Source of the DNA: Toxorhynchites rutilus septentrionalis
Lineage: Eukaryota; Arthropoda; Insecta; Diptera; Culicidae
Length of the DNA: 64,000 nt
Direction of reading: 5' to 3'
Assembly (NCBI RefSeq): GCF_029784135.1
Contig: NC_073745.1
Coordinates: 311,068,258 to 311,132,257, forward strand
Part shown: positions 49,009-61,320 of the stretch, one piece after another
Layout of the letters: each line of letters begins with the position of its first letter
How positions within the stretch are numbered: position 1 is the stretch's first letter
The notes under the pieces: model-generated
Database searches by the model: none
The model's input: the letters and a program-made list of their open reading frames with translations, nothing else
Told to the model about the DNA's origin: nothing
Made by a program: the position numbers and the translations under genes

Positions 49009-49796
49009 GTACAGCCAGAATAAAAATTCAGCACATTTTTTGACATCCTCATACAGTGCATTAAATGAGCTTAAAAGTTTCATTAAATGTGCTATTCACC
49101 CATACTTAGGCCAATTAAATAGGCCATACTGGTACAACTTTTACTCAAGCGAAATGCGAGTTTGTGTCTAATACATGGTCGGTGTTAAGTCAGAGGGGAC
49201 CAAGTCGCAAAATTAAAAATTTCGGCTTACTGATTGCATTAGGTTAAGCATGCCGTAAGCTACATACCACATTTATCATATTTAGAAAATCAAGCATACA
49301 GCAGGAATAACGGATCGAAACCGCTTTGAAAGATCGATGGAAAGTCTTTGCAACACTAAACTTCAAGCTAGTTTTTCTCAAAATTATGAACATGGTCCGG
49401 TCTGACTTTACATCGACCATATAGGTCATATCAATATGAGAACCATATAAGAGAGCAAAATGAAAGACACTTTGCAAATAAGTACATAACCCGTCGAAAA
49501 AAGAAAGTAAAACAAGATCCAATTTCATTTCGTAATGTGGTGTTCTCGTGCGTTGGTATGACAGTACCAGTCGTTATGGGGAACATTCTTACAATCCATC
49601 CGGTTTAGGTTCAATCTCTGATTGGCATCGTTTGAGGTTTTTTCGATTATGATTCCAAGCTGATATTTAGTCTAGATAACAAGAAATCTGTTGTATAGTT
49701 ACAAAGATTTCAACACTCTTAAAAAGAGGTGCTATTATTTGTGCATTTGACCCTGTAGCACAATAATATTTCCTGCCAAGGATGTTATATTTGTAG
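49009..49796 (+). mobile_element. MITE family C, copy D, diverged
   Basis: The start (GTACAGCCAGAATAAAAATT and TTCAGCAC..GACATCC..ATTAAATGAGCT) and the end (GTGCTATTATTTGTGCATTTGACCC..CCTGCCAAGGATG..TTTGTAG) align with copy A. A B-box-like GGTTCAATCTC lies near 49610. It is the most diverged of the four copies. Confidence 0.65.
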
Positions 49797-49929
49797 ATCA
49801 GATGTTTTTCTAAATGTAGTTTTTTCTAACAAATTTTGAAGTTTTAATCGATTGAAACCACCGTATATATGATAATGTTTGCACCGTTGAGCAATGTCGA
49901 AATTTTAAAAAAACTCAAAAGTTTCGGTT

Positions 49930-50500
49930 TTCGGATTCTTAAACTATGTTGATCGTGGATCGAGTTTCCTCTTGCTGCAATTATGGCCTTCATACGCTTC
50001 CGGAACGCACGGCACGGCCTAATAATGTAGCCTGGATCTATTTCTCTCCAGATACGGGTCAATGTTTATCTGATGCTGGCTGTACTCGGGTGTCGTTTAG
50101 AACAAGCCTTACTGCCTTACATACTGAGTAATCCAACGGATTAAGATCGGGACTGGATGGTGGCCACATATCCTTCGCCCAGAGTGGCAGATGCTACTGC
50201 AACCACTTCTGAATGCGGTTCAAGGTGTGACACGGAACCCTATCTAGTTGAAATACGACATTTGGCTTCTGGTCATACTGCTGTTTGATCCACAGAAGAA
50301 CATACTTTTTTAAAATCCCGATTTTTATTTGTCTATGCATATTAATCGACATTTCTATTTGTCTATGCATATTAATCGACCCATGGAATATACTCCAATC
50401 GGGAAGTCCAGTTTCCCTTTTTTACAGCCGTATATCAATGATAACGTGGCAAAAAATCCAAGGCTTTAATTGTCTGTGCATTATCGGAGTAAGCTAGAGA
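49930..50500 (-). pseudogene. mariner-type transposase relic
   Basis: The minus strand carries NVVFQLDRVPCHTLNRIQKW (second catalytic Asp), MWPPSSPDLNPLDYSV (third Asp) and the C-terminal TRIWREIDPGYIIRPCRAFRKR block. Stops and frame changes lie between the blocks, and a 30-bp duplication interrupts the upstream part. Confidence 0.8.
50321..50380 (+). repeat. tandem duplication of a 30-bp unit
   Basis: Two adjacent units of ATTTTTATTTGTCTATGCAT plus ATTAATCGAC differ at one base. The duplication lies within the mariner relic. Confidence 0.95.
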
Positions 50501-50544
50501 CTTCACGTAGCCCCACGAAACATAGTCCATTAGTGTTGAGTTGC

Positions 50545-50810
50545 ACGATCGTGGAGGTCAATCCACGAGTTTATTATGCGAAGTGATTTGATCTCCAAAC
50601 TATTTTTTTCAATAAATTGTTCATGGGACACGCCATGTGGCATGTTGCACTGTAAAACCATACATTCTGTGGCATGGCCTTATAGCGGTCACCATCGTTA
50701 CTTCCTGTCGGCATCATTTTTGAAGAAAAACGAACCAATGATTCCACCCTTCCATTGAGGGAACCTAAACAACAACTTTTTCAGGATGCAACGAACTTTC
50801 AAAGAGAATC
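50545..50810 (-). pseudogene. mariner-type transposase fragment
   Basis: The minus strand retains a decayed central block (KNDAGR..VT, then WFQQDGATCHT-like traces as QHATWR) and a final WID*PPRSCNS stretch like NWPPRSCDL. It is of the same family as the fragments flanking the foldback at 9159-11222. Confidence 0.6.
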
Positions 50811-51440
50811 CAAGTTTGGTAGTTTTTTTTATTAGCGTATCTCCGATGGATGATTATGTCGACCGTAAAATGAACGAAAATAATTAATGAGTTTCTGATA
50901 CTGAACCCTTCTTTTAGATAAGCTGCCTAATTTTCAGGCAAACATCGGAATAGAATAAAAGCTTAAGACGAGAACGATCTCGATAAATCGTAATCGAATG
51001 TGTTTGATAACGCTGATTTGCAAACATTGTTGGAAGAACACGACAGCACGCTCGCGAAATTCAACAACTTGTAGAACAATTAATCAATCAACCGTTTCCC
51101 GGCGTTGAAGAACATGGGAATGATCCTGGAGGTTGGAAGGAGGTGTGGAACACATGTTTTTTTTTCATCAGACAACACCAATTCCGGAAAAGCATTTGCG
51201 ATACTTTGGTTGCCAGGCACAAAAGAGAGTCCGTTACCGTAAGGTAAAAGTTTTGCTTTTATGAAGGCGTTGTAATTCAATAAAAAATATTGCTTTTAAC
51301 TTGGTTTAAACTTGGTTGTGATCAATGGATAGTTGAAGAAGGATAAATTTTGTGAATTGAGTTTGTAGAAAAATGCCATATGAACAAAGTATGATTTTAG
51401 GCTGACTTTCATTGAACAGAACTGTTTTATATATTTAATA
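50811..51440. other. no gene recognised
   Basis: AT-rich DNA without supported features. Confidence 0.45.
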
Positions 51441-52209
51441 CTCGCTGACCCGGCAAACTTCGTCCCGCCCAAAATTTATTTTTCGTTATCACATCCACGT
51501 TTTCTTACTAAGCGTTCATGTTCATGGGTCCAATCGCAGAAGTATTCATTGATTGATCTTCTAATCTACCCTTCAAAATTACCTTTTACTATGAAATTCC
51601 TAGTACTTCTACCAAAACTCGACATTATAATATCAGATTATTTTCAGACACAATTCTGTTTCAAGATTTTTCAACCACTTGCAAATAACATGTTTCTCCG
51701 TTCCGTTACATGCCAAATTTGGTTTTATTTGTTCGATTAATTCTCGAGTAATGCAGAAATTTGTGTTTCATTTGTATGGCAGCCCCCTCTTAGAGAGGGG
51801 GGGGGGAGGTGGAGTGTCTCACTACCGTAAAAACATTTATTGCACCCTAAAACCTCCACATGCCAAATTTGGTTTTATTTGCTTGATTAACTCTCGAGTA
51901 ATGCAGAAATTTGTGTTTCATTTGTATGGCTGCTCCCCTCAGAAGAGGGGGGAGCGGTATCTAACCACCATAGAATCATTTATAGCACCCTAAAACCTCC
52001 ACACGGTAAATTTCGTTTCATTTGCTCGATTAATTCTCGAGAAATTTAGAAATTTCCCTTAGAGAGGGGGAGGGGTCTCAAACTGTCACGAAAACCTTCC
52101 CCGGCAACAAAAACCCCTACATACATGTCGATCGGTTCAGTAGTTTCCGATTCCATAAGAATCAGACAGACATCACTCCATTTTTATATATATAGATAGA
52201 TAGATAGAT
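51441..52209 (+). mobile_element. RTE/SINE-like retroelement with internal tandem repeats
   Basis: It starts CTCGCTGACCCGGCAAACTT and ends with ATCGGTTCAGTAGTTTCCGA, CAGACAGACATCACTCCA and a (TAGA)n tail at 52190-52209. This 3' pattern is common in non-autonomous RTE-related retroelements of arthropods. Inside, units of about 150 bp starting near 51709, 51859 and 52001 repeat CCAAATTTGGTTTTATTTG, TCTCGAG and TTGTATGGC blocks. No reverse transcriptase is present. Confidence 0.7.
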
Positions 52210-54799
52210 GAACCACTGTAAAGTTTGAGTTATGAAAAATTTGAGAGTAGATTATACATTGTGTGATTCGAAAAATCGAGTATTTTATTTTCATACTTGC
52301 TTAACTTGAAAGTCATTCATTTTGTTTTGGGTTTGTCATGTCTTGTTAGTGACATAACAAATGTATGACTCATTCAATTTTCAAAGGTGATCGAAAAAAA
52401 GTAAACCTACCCACAAATAACATTATCTGAAACTGATGATTCACCTAGGTTTCATTCAAATCCAAACTAATGATTCACACATTGAATGAACTCCATTAAC
52501 CATTTGGTTTCATATATTGGGATTTATGACATTGTTATTCGATTATGAGTCAATTCATGTTGTTATGCCTCATGTTATTAATTGCAATCACATAATACGG
52601 TTGACACATAATTTTCATACAATAAATCTTGAAAGACTTCAACGTTACTATCATTATATTACTGATTAATTATGAACTTACCCTATATTTTGAAAAACGA
52701 CGAAGGCACTTTGGTATAGCTACAGTTTTGACTAGATAAAAACAAATCACTGCCGGTCACCTATCTAGACTGTCGTACACTTGCTGCGCATAGACTGATC
52801 ACAACGACCAAATTCCTCACAGTCAATTTCAATCTCCAACAAGCAACACTCACTGACGGCGCACAACATTGGTTGGTGTCTTCTCTTGGCACCCACTTAC
52901 ACACAATCAGAACAGGTTTCCACTAGCTTTACTTTTGCCCTTTAATAACTCACGATTTAACTCTCCTCGGTCACCTGGGGATCACCCTGTTAACTGATAG
53001 CAGCAGAGGCTCGGCACACGCAACAGTTCGGTCGACAGGACTTAACTAATGGACGGTGGAACCAATTTCCACACGCGACCAGTGATTTAAATCTCCAACT
53101 TTTTCAACCAGTATCAGAATGTACACTGGCGCAACACATTCGCAAACGCGCAAACGTTCGAGGTTTCGCGGGCAGACGGTGGAATCCTTTTAAAAATTAA
53201 AAGAGACAGCTTTTTCCTTCCGCTCAAACGTCTTGCCGAAGTGGTGGCCTATGTACAACTAGTTTCTTAGCCTCGTGCGGCAGGGAAAACTTCCCCGCTG
53301 AGAGATGCTCGGCAAGTTTACATCCTTCCCTTCGGCGAAAGGATTCGCTGTAAGATGTACACACATACACACAAACACACACCCAGAGACCCCAGCGAAG
53401 GAAGCGAGCGAAAGAAAAGAAGTCTTCCCAGGCCAATATAAAAAAAGGAAGGATAAGGCAAACATTCCGTTATTCGCGCTTCCTTCTAGCAGTCTAGGGA
53501 ACGCTGGCTTCGCTCGGTGTTCGAGAGTGTATTGGTGCGAGAAGACGAGATTTCTTTCATTCTTTTCACTGCCAGTCCCCTGTTCGGTTCTGCTCCTGTT
53601 CTTGCTCCCGCTGTTTGTTTGCTGCTGTTGCTGCTTTCAAGGATGTTGTACTAAAAAAAATAAAACTCGCGCATATCTTGTGTCTTGAAGGAGGTTGGTG
53701 ATGGTGGTGGTGGTGGTTATACGTGCGTGCGCGAGTGCTAAATCTTAGCTCCGCCTCTTTTACCTAAATATTTTTCTTTCCCCGTGTGTTCCTCGCTTGC
53801 CTTCACACTTTGTCGGTGTACTTTTTTTTCGCGACAATATTCCTGAAGATGCTGGGACACGGCCGGGCTGGAAGACTGTTTTATTAGATGCGAGAGATGA
53901 TAAATTGTTGTAATTTTTTTTATTGATATTTTTATTGGGAATACTTCAATTAGTTATTAGAATGAGCACTGTATAGAAAATATAGATTTGATAGATTCCA
54001 AATATGTTTAAAAAGTAATAGAAGATAACTAAACTATTACCGGATGGATTCCTCGGCTTCATGAAGTTTTTCAAAAAAAAACATCAAAAACGTGTAATCG
54101 TTTTGCCGATGATCTCATTTTTGTCCGGAAAGGTGAAAACCGCATGGCTAACGTAGGACTATGAAATCACTCCATTCAATTCACCTGTTTACCACTTCGA
54201 ATATTATATTAGTAAGAAACAAAGTTGCAGTGAAATTTATTGTGCCCTGCCACAAGCTTATCTAAAAATTCTATCCTCTTAACCTTAACAATGTTTTTTG
54301 ACTGCTCGCTGGCTAGATGGTACTGGAATGAATAACAATCGCAAACTACATACTTTATGTTCTCGCCAAGCTTGGTTGTTGTACTAGGGCGGGGCTCAAG
54401 TTGCAAATGTTGAACGATTCGTACAGTAGTAAAGCGGCAAATGGACTGTGCCTCTCCGTCACGGTTAGGTTTCGTTCTTAGAGGACCCCCAGTACGTAGA
54501 CGTTATCCAATTATTCAATGGTTATTTTCAAAAAATGTAATGCGTATAAATATAGTATCAAGAAATGGTAAAATTAAAAGCATTCGAAATCGTTCATTAT
54601 TCTGTTACATGTTAAATTCTATATCTCTATATATCTTCCTATTGAGTTTAGTCCTACACATTTGTTTTCCTAATACACAAGGTATTGTTCATTTCATATA
54701 CGAAAATGTAAGAAGATGCCGCAAATATGAGCCATCAAAAAGGATCCTTTTAACTTTGTACATAAGGTAGAAGCTACTGAAAACTATCATTTTCATTGT
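52210..54799. other. no gene recognised; GC-richer part at 52.7-53.8 kb
   Basis: 52700-53800 is GC-richer and poor in repeats, with open frames on both strands that show no domains. It is a candidate promoter or untranslated exon. 53880-54799 is AT-rich and holds a half motif ACGTAGGACT (54151) and a decayed unit like 812-989 near 54570-54660. Confidence 0.4.
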
Positions 54800-55036
54800 C
54801 ATGTGGTTGGGGTTCTGCCAAAACGAACCAAGGTTCTGAATCAGAAATTGACGACGATGAGTACTTACAGCATGAAAGGGAGTATTATGTTTGACATCCT
54901 GTTTGTAAAACATGAGCGGTAAAATGATAGATTTGATCCGACACAGCCAATTAGTGGGAGACCAAACTTCAAATTGAAATATCTCAAAATAATGTTCTAG
55001 GCGCTTGGTTCGTTTTGGCAAAACCCCGACCATATG
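54800..55036. mobile_element. 237-bp MITE
   Basis: 33-bp ends at 54800-54832 and 55004-55036 are inverted repeats with few mismatches; the shared inner core is GCCAAAACGAACCAAG. No coding capacity. Confidence 0.9.
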
Positions 55037-56369
55037 AACAATTTACAATTATATTTACAAAAAATTGCGGAATTCGGAGCAGGGATCGGTGGATTTAACA
55101 TGGAATTGTTTAATATTCGAATCAAGATTGAAATATTACCGCCTTGGATTAATAAGTCATGTGTGTCATCTATTTAACTGCTTGCGACACCGCTCATAGT
55201 CTCTGATCCTAGAAAGACGTAAATTGTTTTTGGAACAGTATATGTATATCACCCGTCACTCTCCTGATAAGTGTCCCTAAAATATATTTTTTTTACAAAC
55301 GGGATCATCATCTGTCATTTCGAGAACAATATGAATATGAATATAATCTTGCTATAGAATTCAATTCAAACTCTTAGGCCGAGAAAATATTTTTATTGTT
55401 CTTATATCATCTGCATGTATTATCGACAAAGGTTTCGCAGGTATTAAATTTCCTCATCTGTGTCATTGTCACTTTATTATTTCAATTTATTTCGGGCCCA
55501 GTTATAAGAACTAAAACTTGTGTTCCTCCAAATTAATGTGTTTGTTGCAATCTTTTGTGGTTGCAATCGGGCATATGGTATCTCTTATTCAATCCCAAAT
55601 ATGATCTGGGGGTCATGTTGAAAAGGCTGAAAATATATTAGGTGTGCAACCAAGTTCCCACTGTTTGTGGCTCAATATGTAAGGGCTGGTTGATTTCGTC
55701 ATCACGGATGTCAGATGATTTTTTCAGAAGTCTTCACTTGATACGAAAAAATGTTTTCAAGTGTCAAAACTTAGCTTTAAGCAATGCTTGAAAGATTATT
55801 CATTATTCAGTTCTTTCTAATCCATATTGTTATGAAGCTCGTTTCGTGGAAATTACCTTGAAATTTTAAATTAGGTTCAATAAATGTGAACAAAAAATAA
55901 ATTACGCAAACTGCGAACGAAATTTTATGAGTTTAGAAATGATGCTTGGCTTGATAAACTGTTGATTGAGTGACTATTGCCCTTATTATTCGACCCAAAC
56001 AGAATTGTGATAAGCCAAAAAAAAAATGCAAAAAATAAAAGGACGACTACCATTGGTCAAACAATTTATATAAAGAATTCAATTCGCTTTGAAGTTTGGG
56101 TTGTAACTCAACCCATATTCATAAAACTGCTTGAAAAAATGTACTTACATTATCATACTGAAATGTCTTCACATACTTCAGAATGTATTCATAATGTCTT
56201 CACAAAATGAAATGTTTTCATAATATCAAATCAATCAATTACACCAAGTGAATCAACGAAGCGAGGTACGAAACCTGTTGTGCACTGAACAGGTATCCGA
56301 GCTGGACCTAACAACGGACCGCACGCTTGTTGACTGTATACTGCCTTGAACCGCACACATAATTTATTT
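55037..56369. other. AT-rich DNA, no gene recognised
   Basis: A stretch at about 55657-55720 (TTAGGTGTGCAACCAAGTTC) resembles the terminal repeat of a mariner element, but no transposase follows. Confidence 0.4.
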
Positions 56370-56955
56370 CTACACCCAAACTACCGTTGGCTGAAAACAT
56401 TTCATTTTTGGCAGAAATGATGCCATTTCGTGTGCTGGAGGGTCAAATGCGCAAATAATGAGCTGTTTTAAAAGCATGAAAATGGTTTGTATGTATGCGA
56501 GCAGAAATCTCTTTCTGTTTTCTTTTCTCATTTCATTTGGGATTGTGTCAAAATAAAGACAATGGAGATCGAACCAAGGCCGGCTGGCATGCAAAACTAT
56601 TTCACACGGCCACGCTATCCATATAGCTGCCAGCGCTGTTACATAGAAGCGTGATAATATTACACCTCATCATAAAATGAAGTTGGAAAGTGTTTTTTAA
56701 GAGGATAAAGAAGAACATGAACGAGAATATATCTTTCTCTGTCTGGGCCGTGTATTTGGCAAACTATACGAAAAGCTTTCATATGCTTTCATTTAAATGT
56801 GTCTCCTGTTTCGCTCGCTCATATTGGCTCTAGCATATATATTATATAAATGATATACATGTATTGGGAATTAGAACATTTTCTGTTATTTTTCAGCTCA
56901 TCATGTAATAAATTGGGATGCCATAATATGTGCTAAAAATTAACTTTGGTTATAG
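56370..56955 (-). mobile_element. MITE family C, copy C, inverted
   Basis: It is the reverse complement of copy A over its whole length, with ends CTACACCCAAACTACCGTTG and TTAACTTTGGTTATAG. It retains the B-box-like GATCGAACC on the plus strand near 56569. Confidence 0.85.
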
Positions 56956-57559
56956 TAACACCTTACGGTCTACATCAGTACAAATGTGTCGTAAGTGGGA
57001 TACTATTGTCGGTGGTTCTATTGCCTGATACGCGAGAATAAATTTGCTTACGACGCACAAACGCGGCTGAAATTGTTCTTTGCTAGTGATTTATGGCTAA
57101 CTGCCCACTATCAATGATACTAATGGAATTATTGTTTTTTTTTCGTTCGTGTTTAAGGGGGGACCCCTGTCTGGAAGTTCGGAAAATAATGAATTTTCGT
57201 GGATTTTTACGGATGTTTCGAATAAAGTGAAGTGTTCGTGTATTTTGGTTATTGTTTAGGTATATTTGTAGATGTATTTTTTATTTTTTGAATGTACAAA
57301 TAATGATTGTGGCGCTGTTGACAGTTGGATGCGTGGATGCTGTCTGAAAATCGGTACCTTGCTGGTGGTAGCGGTTCTGAAGCAACGGGGTGTCGTAGAA
57401 CAAATTCCAATGAATATTTTGAAACTTTAAGACAATACTTAAAGCGTTACATAGGCGTTTTTGAAAATTCAAAAAATTGCCAAAACGGCGGCCATTTTTG
57501 TTAAAAATTAGATATTTTTCAAGAAAAATCTCTAATTAGTAATTTTTAAAAAATGAAAA

Positions 57560-58338
57560 AGGGAGACCAGCCTGCGTGACGCCTGTCGGAAATATGGCTG
57601 CTCCCACGTATTGATCCATCGGACCCTCAAGATGGAAGGAATCGTCTGCAGGAAGAAGATAAGGTCGCCGGAGTACACGGAGGAGCAGATTGAGACGGTT
57701 AAATCACAGTGTCGGTGGATGACCAAAAAATACCACGGGACGTCTTTCGTTCTGGACGACGAAAGCTATTTTCCGCTGTCCGAAACGCATATTCCAGGAA
57801 ATGATAATTACTACTCCAGCGACAAGTCATCCACACCGCCTGAAGTGAAATACAAGTTCAAGCACAAGTTTGAAAAAAAGGTTATGTTGTACACCGCCAT
57901 TTCCGACCGGGGCATTTCAAAGCCTTGGTTTAAACCGAGCGGTCTGGCAATCAACCAACAAATCTATCGAGAAGAGTGCCTCGAGAAAATCCTGCTGCCG
58001 TTCCTGAAGCATCGCGCGGATGGGAAGTACGTCTTCTGACCGGACAAGGCGTCAAGAAGACGCTGGCGTATCTTGAGGAGAAAAAGATACCGTTCGTGCC
58101 GAAAGATCGTCACCCAACAAACTTGCCCCAGTGCCGCCCAATAGAGGATTTCTTTGGCTCACTCAGTGCCCTAGTGTATAAAAACAATTGGAGGGCCAAG
58201 GACACGAAGCAACTGACTACAAGAATCCGGAATTGTATTCGGAAAATGGACGTAAGTGCCGTACAACGTTTTTGTGAGAGCATCGCGACAAAGTTGCGTC
58301 GAATAGCAGACCACGGCCCTTACTCAAACATTCACTGA
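57560..58338 (+). pseudogene. DD37E-type Tc1/mariner transposase relic
   Basis: The frame opens with an HTH (SLRDACRKYGCSHVLIHRTL) without the usual N-terminus. The first catalytic Asp is in SFVLDDESYF. FKHKFEKKVMLYTAISDRGI and QQIYREECLEKILLPFLK follow, then VF*PDKAS, where TGG has become TGA at 58037 and a short deletion shifts the frame. The second frame carries KKTLAYLEEKKIPFVPKDRH, CRPIEDFFG (final Glu) and a stop at 58336. Restoring spacing by the family pattern points to DD37E. It is a different subfamily from the element at 25843. Confidence 0.85.
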
Positions 58339-58803
58339 CATTTTTTTGAAGAAAATACATTATGTTATTAATAAAAAATACTGAAATCGATGGAAAATTA
58401 TTTTTTTTTATATTTGATTGAAAAAATTCTCATTTTTTATTTAACACCCGTTAGTGTTACTAGGTAAGATTGGTACTAAAAACTCGTTGATTCATCAAGA
58501 AATGATTGAGCTATAGGCGCACACAATTGGACAAGTTTTCCGTGACGCAACCGATTTTGAGAATATCCATTTGTATCCGCAATATGTTTCAGATACAGTG
58601 TTGGAAAAAAAATCATTTTTCATTTTTTTTTTGGAAAATTCACCGCAAATTGTATGCAAACTGCAGTGAACGTATTTAGTGAACGTATTCAGCTTAGGAA
58701 ATGAAAAATTAAACAGTATAAAAACAAAGCATTGCAATTGAAGCGATGCTCGTGGATAATATATCTCAATATTTAGTATGTCCTCCATGATTCTCCATTA
58801 CTG
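58339..58803. other. AT-rich flank
   Basis: Probably the 3' flank of the transposon; its terminal repeat was not identified. Confidence 0.4.
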
Positions 58804-61320
58804 CCATCAGTCATTTATTTATTTATTTATTTGTATTTTCCAACAGACGATTTCCATTTCATTGACATTAGTACTTAAACTAATTTAAACTAACAACACA
58901 AATCTAAAAACTGACAACACCGTAAACTAACAAAAAATCGTCTAAATTTGCGCTTATTCGATTCTTGTGACACATTGAAATGTGCACCCGTGGCCGGGTG
59001 GTTAGCGTCTCACATTATCATGCCGGGTGTTCGGGTTCGATTCCCGTTCTGGCCGGAGGACTTTTCGTCAAAGAAATTTCCTTACTTCGTGTTTGATTTC
59101 AATACACATTGAAATCAAACACAAAGTAATGAATTTCCTTTGAACAGATTTAATGCGTTGTGTTCCGTTTTGGTAATACGGAGACCAAGCAATATATGAG
59201 TATTCCAGGATAGGACGCACATTTAAACAATATAAGGCTTTTAGGCAGTAAACGTCCTTAATTTTTTTGGCAATGCGAAAAAGAAACCCCAGTTGCGAAG
59301 TGGCTCTAGATACAGCATATGTGAAGTGATCTTTAAAATTCATTTTAGCGTCGATCAGAATCCTCAAGTCCTTGACTGTTGATTCGCGTTTAAGCTGTAC
59401 GCCTGCCAATATGTAGTCAAAGCAGAAGAGTGTGTGTTTACGTCCGAATGAAATAACGAAGCACTTCGACACGTTAAGTAACATACGATTCTTTAGACAC
59501 CATTCGGCAAAAGCTTCCAACTGTTGTTGCAGGAATAATGCGTCTCGCGGTTGCTGTATCAAGTAGTAGAGCTTCAGGTCATCGACATTCGAAAGTTTCA
59601 GACATTTCATCGTGAAGTTGACATCGTTCATGTACAGCAGAAACAAAAATGGTCCTAGGTGAATGCCCTGCGGAACACCAGACCAAACCGGAAACGGTGT
59701 TGAAACATGATCTCCAATTTTGGCGGACATGCTACGACCAGTTAGATACGATCGGATCCAGATGACCATTTGGTTACTCATTCCAAGTTTGTCAAATTTA
59801 GCTACTGCTATTCGATGATTCCTCATTTCAAAACTCATTTCAAACAACTTTGCATTAACGCCTGAAGCACGATCAGCTCAAACAACTTCGAGGTGGCACA
59901 TAATGCAGCAATACCTCGATAGTTCGTAACGCTCCGTTTGCAGCCTTTCTTATATACTGGATAAACATACGACTGTTTCCAGCATCTCGGAAATACACCG
60001 GAAGATAAGGACAGATTGAACAGTGTCGCTAGAGGTGACGCAAGTGTGTCCACACAACCTTTCAAGACGAGTGATGGAATGCCGTCCGGACCACATCCTG
60101 TGGAGGTTTTCATGTTCTCAGTTGCTGCAATTACCATCAGAAGCTCAGAAGCAAGAAGTCGAGGTACGTTTCTGGTAGAAGCAGCAACATCCTGTGGATC
60201 GATGTGTTTATTGACAAACACATTACTGAACTAAGAGCGAAACAGGTCAGCGATGTCGGTAGTCGTATCAGCTTCGTCTTCAGATATTTTGTTCTTGTTG
60301 AGTCCGTACGGTGCTTGCTGAACTGTCTCAAAGCAGACTGCTTCACTCTTTTAAGATACTTAAGGGCACCATTTGACCAGGCAGGCTTGGTATTCTCACG
60401 TTTCGTCTTCACGGGAACAAACTGATCGATTGCATACAGTAGAATACTGGTCATGATCGATGCAGCGAGGTTAGCGTCACAATCTCGAAAAACATCTATC
60501 CACTCGATTTGTGCGAGGAAAGTGTTCATCGCGGTAAAATCAGTTTTACTGAAATCGTACGAAACACTTTCGAAAGCAGCGTGAAATTGACGGAAAGGTT
60601 TCAAATTAAGATTCACCAGTGTAGGAGGATGATGTCGCACTATTTTAACAAGGGGTGATGGTCCTTGCATGCCTGTGCAGTGCTCACATAGTTCTTCGTT
60701 GACGAAGCACAGATCAAGTATGCGATCGTTTTCATTTTCGATTCCTATCATCTGCCTCAGTCCAGCGAGGCAATATCGTGCAGTTGATGTCAAGCAGATC
60801 GAGGATTGCGAAGAAACCGGGTAGAGAAAGCCATGCGAGTTATGCTGCCAAGAGATTGAGCTCAAGTTGAAGTCGCCCAGGATCATAATGTTGTCTCTTG
60901 GTCCTAGTTGTGAAAGCAACCAATAGAGAGAGTCAAGATGTTGGTTGATCAAAGGTCCATCGTAAACCCTATCAGGAGGCATGTAAATTACGCTCAGGTA
61001 AAGTGTAGCGTCCAAAGTGGTAATAGCGATCCACAGATGCTCTACCGTCGAGCAACTCGGAGGATTGAGCATACGGGGTTTGATCCTTGATTTAACAGCC
61101 AACAATACACCACCTCCTGTGCGTTTGTTACTAATCAGCGACGAACGATCCTGCCTGTAGACGGAGTATGAGTTGTCGAATAACTGACTTGATGCAGTGT
61201 TTCCATTGAGCCATGATTTTGATTTTTTTTTCAATTTTCTTCAATTGGTACTCTACGAGAGAGCTGTTGATACCACCAACGTTTTGATAGTAAATTAAGA
61301 TATCCGAGGAATCAGGAGTG
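58804..61320 (-). pseudogene. non-LTR retrotransposon ORF2 relic (CR1/Jockey group)
   Basis: On the minus strand an endonuclease comes first. It starts at LIYYQNVGGINSSLVEYQL (about 61310) and continues with RTGGGVLLAV, MILGDFNLSS and NDRILDLCFVNE. The ETWL segment with the catalytic Glu is lost at a small deletion (KKKSKSWLNGN). Reverse transcriptase follows after a frame change: STGCGPDGIPSLVLKG, VYPVYKKGCKRSVTNYRGIA, then a deletion that removes the first catalytic Asp block, then LTGRSMSAKIGDHVS, GVPQGIHLGP and NVDDLKLY in place of YADD. It ends in an (AAAT)n tail at 58804-58825. It is non-functional and interrupted by a SINE at 58982. Confidence 0.9.
58982..59103 (+). mobile_element. Feilai-like SINE, 3'-truncated, in the retrotransposon
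   Basis: A box GTGGCCGGGTGGTTAGCGTC and B box GGTTCGATTCC are present. The SINE sequence stops after about 95 bp at AAGAAATTTCCT and is followed by 21 bp that are an inverted copy of the flanking retrotransposon. The target duplication is ACACATTGAAAT (58970-58981 and 59104-59115). Confidence 0.85.

Noticed and set aside
55657..55850. Possible intact mariner element
   Set aside because: Only a terminal-repeat-like stretch is seen; no transposase blocks follow.
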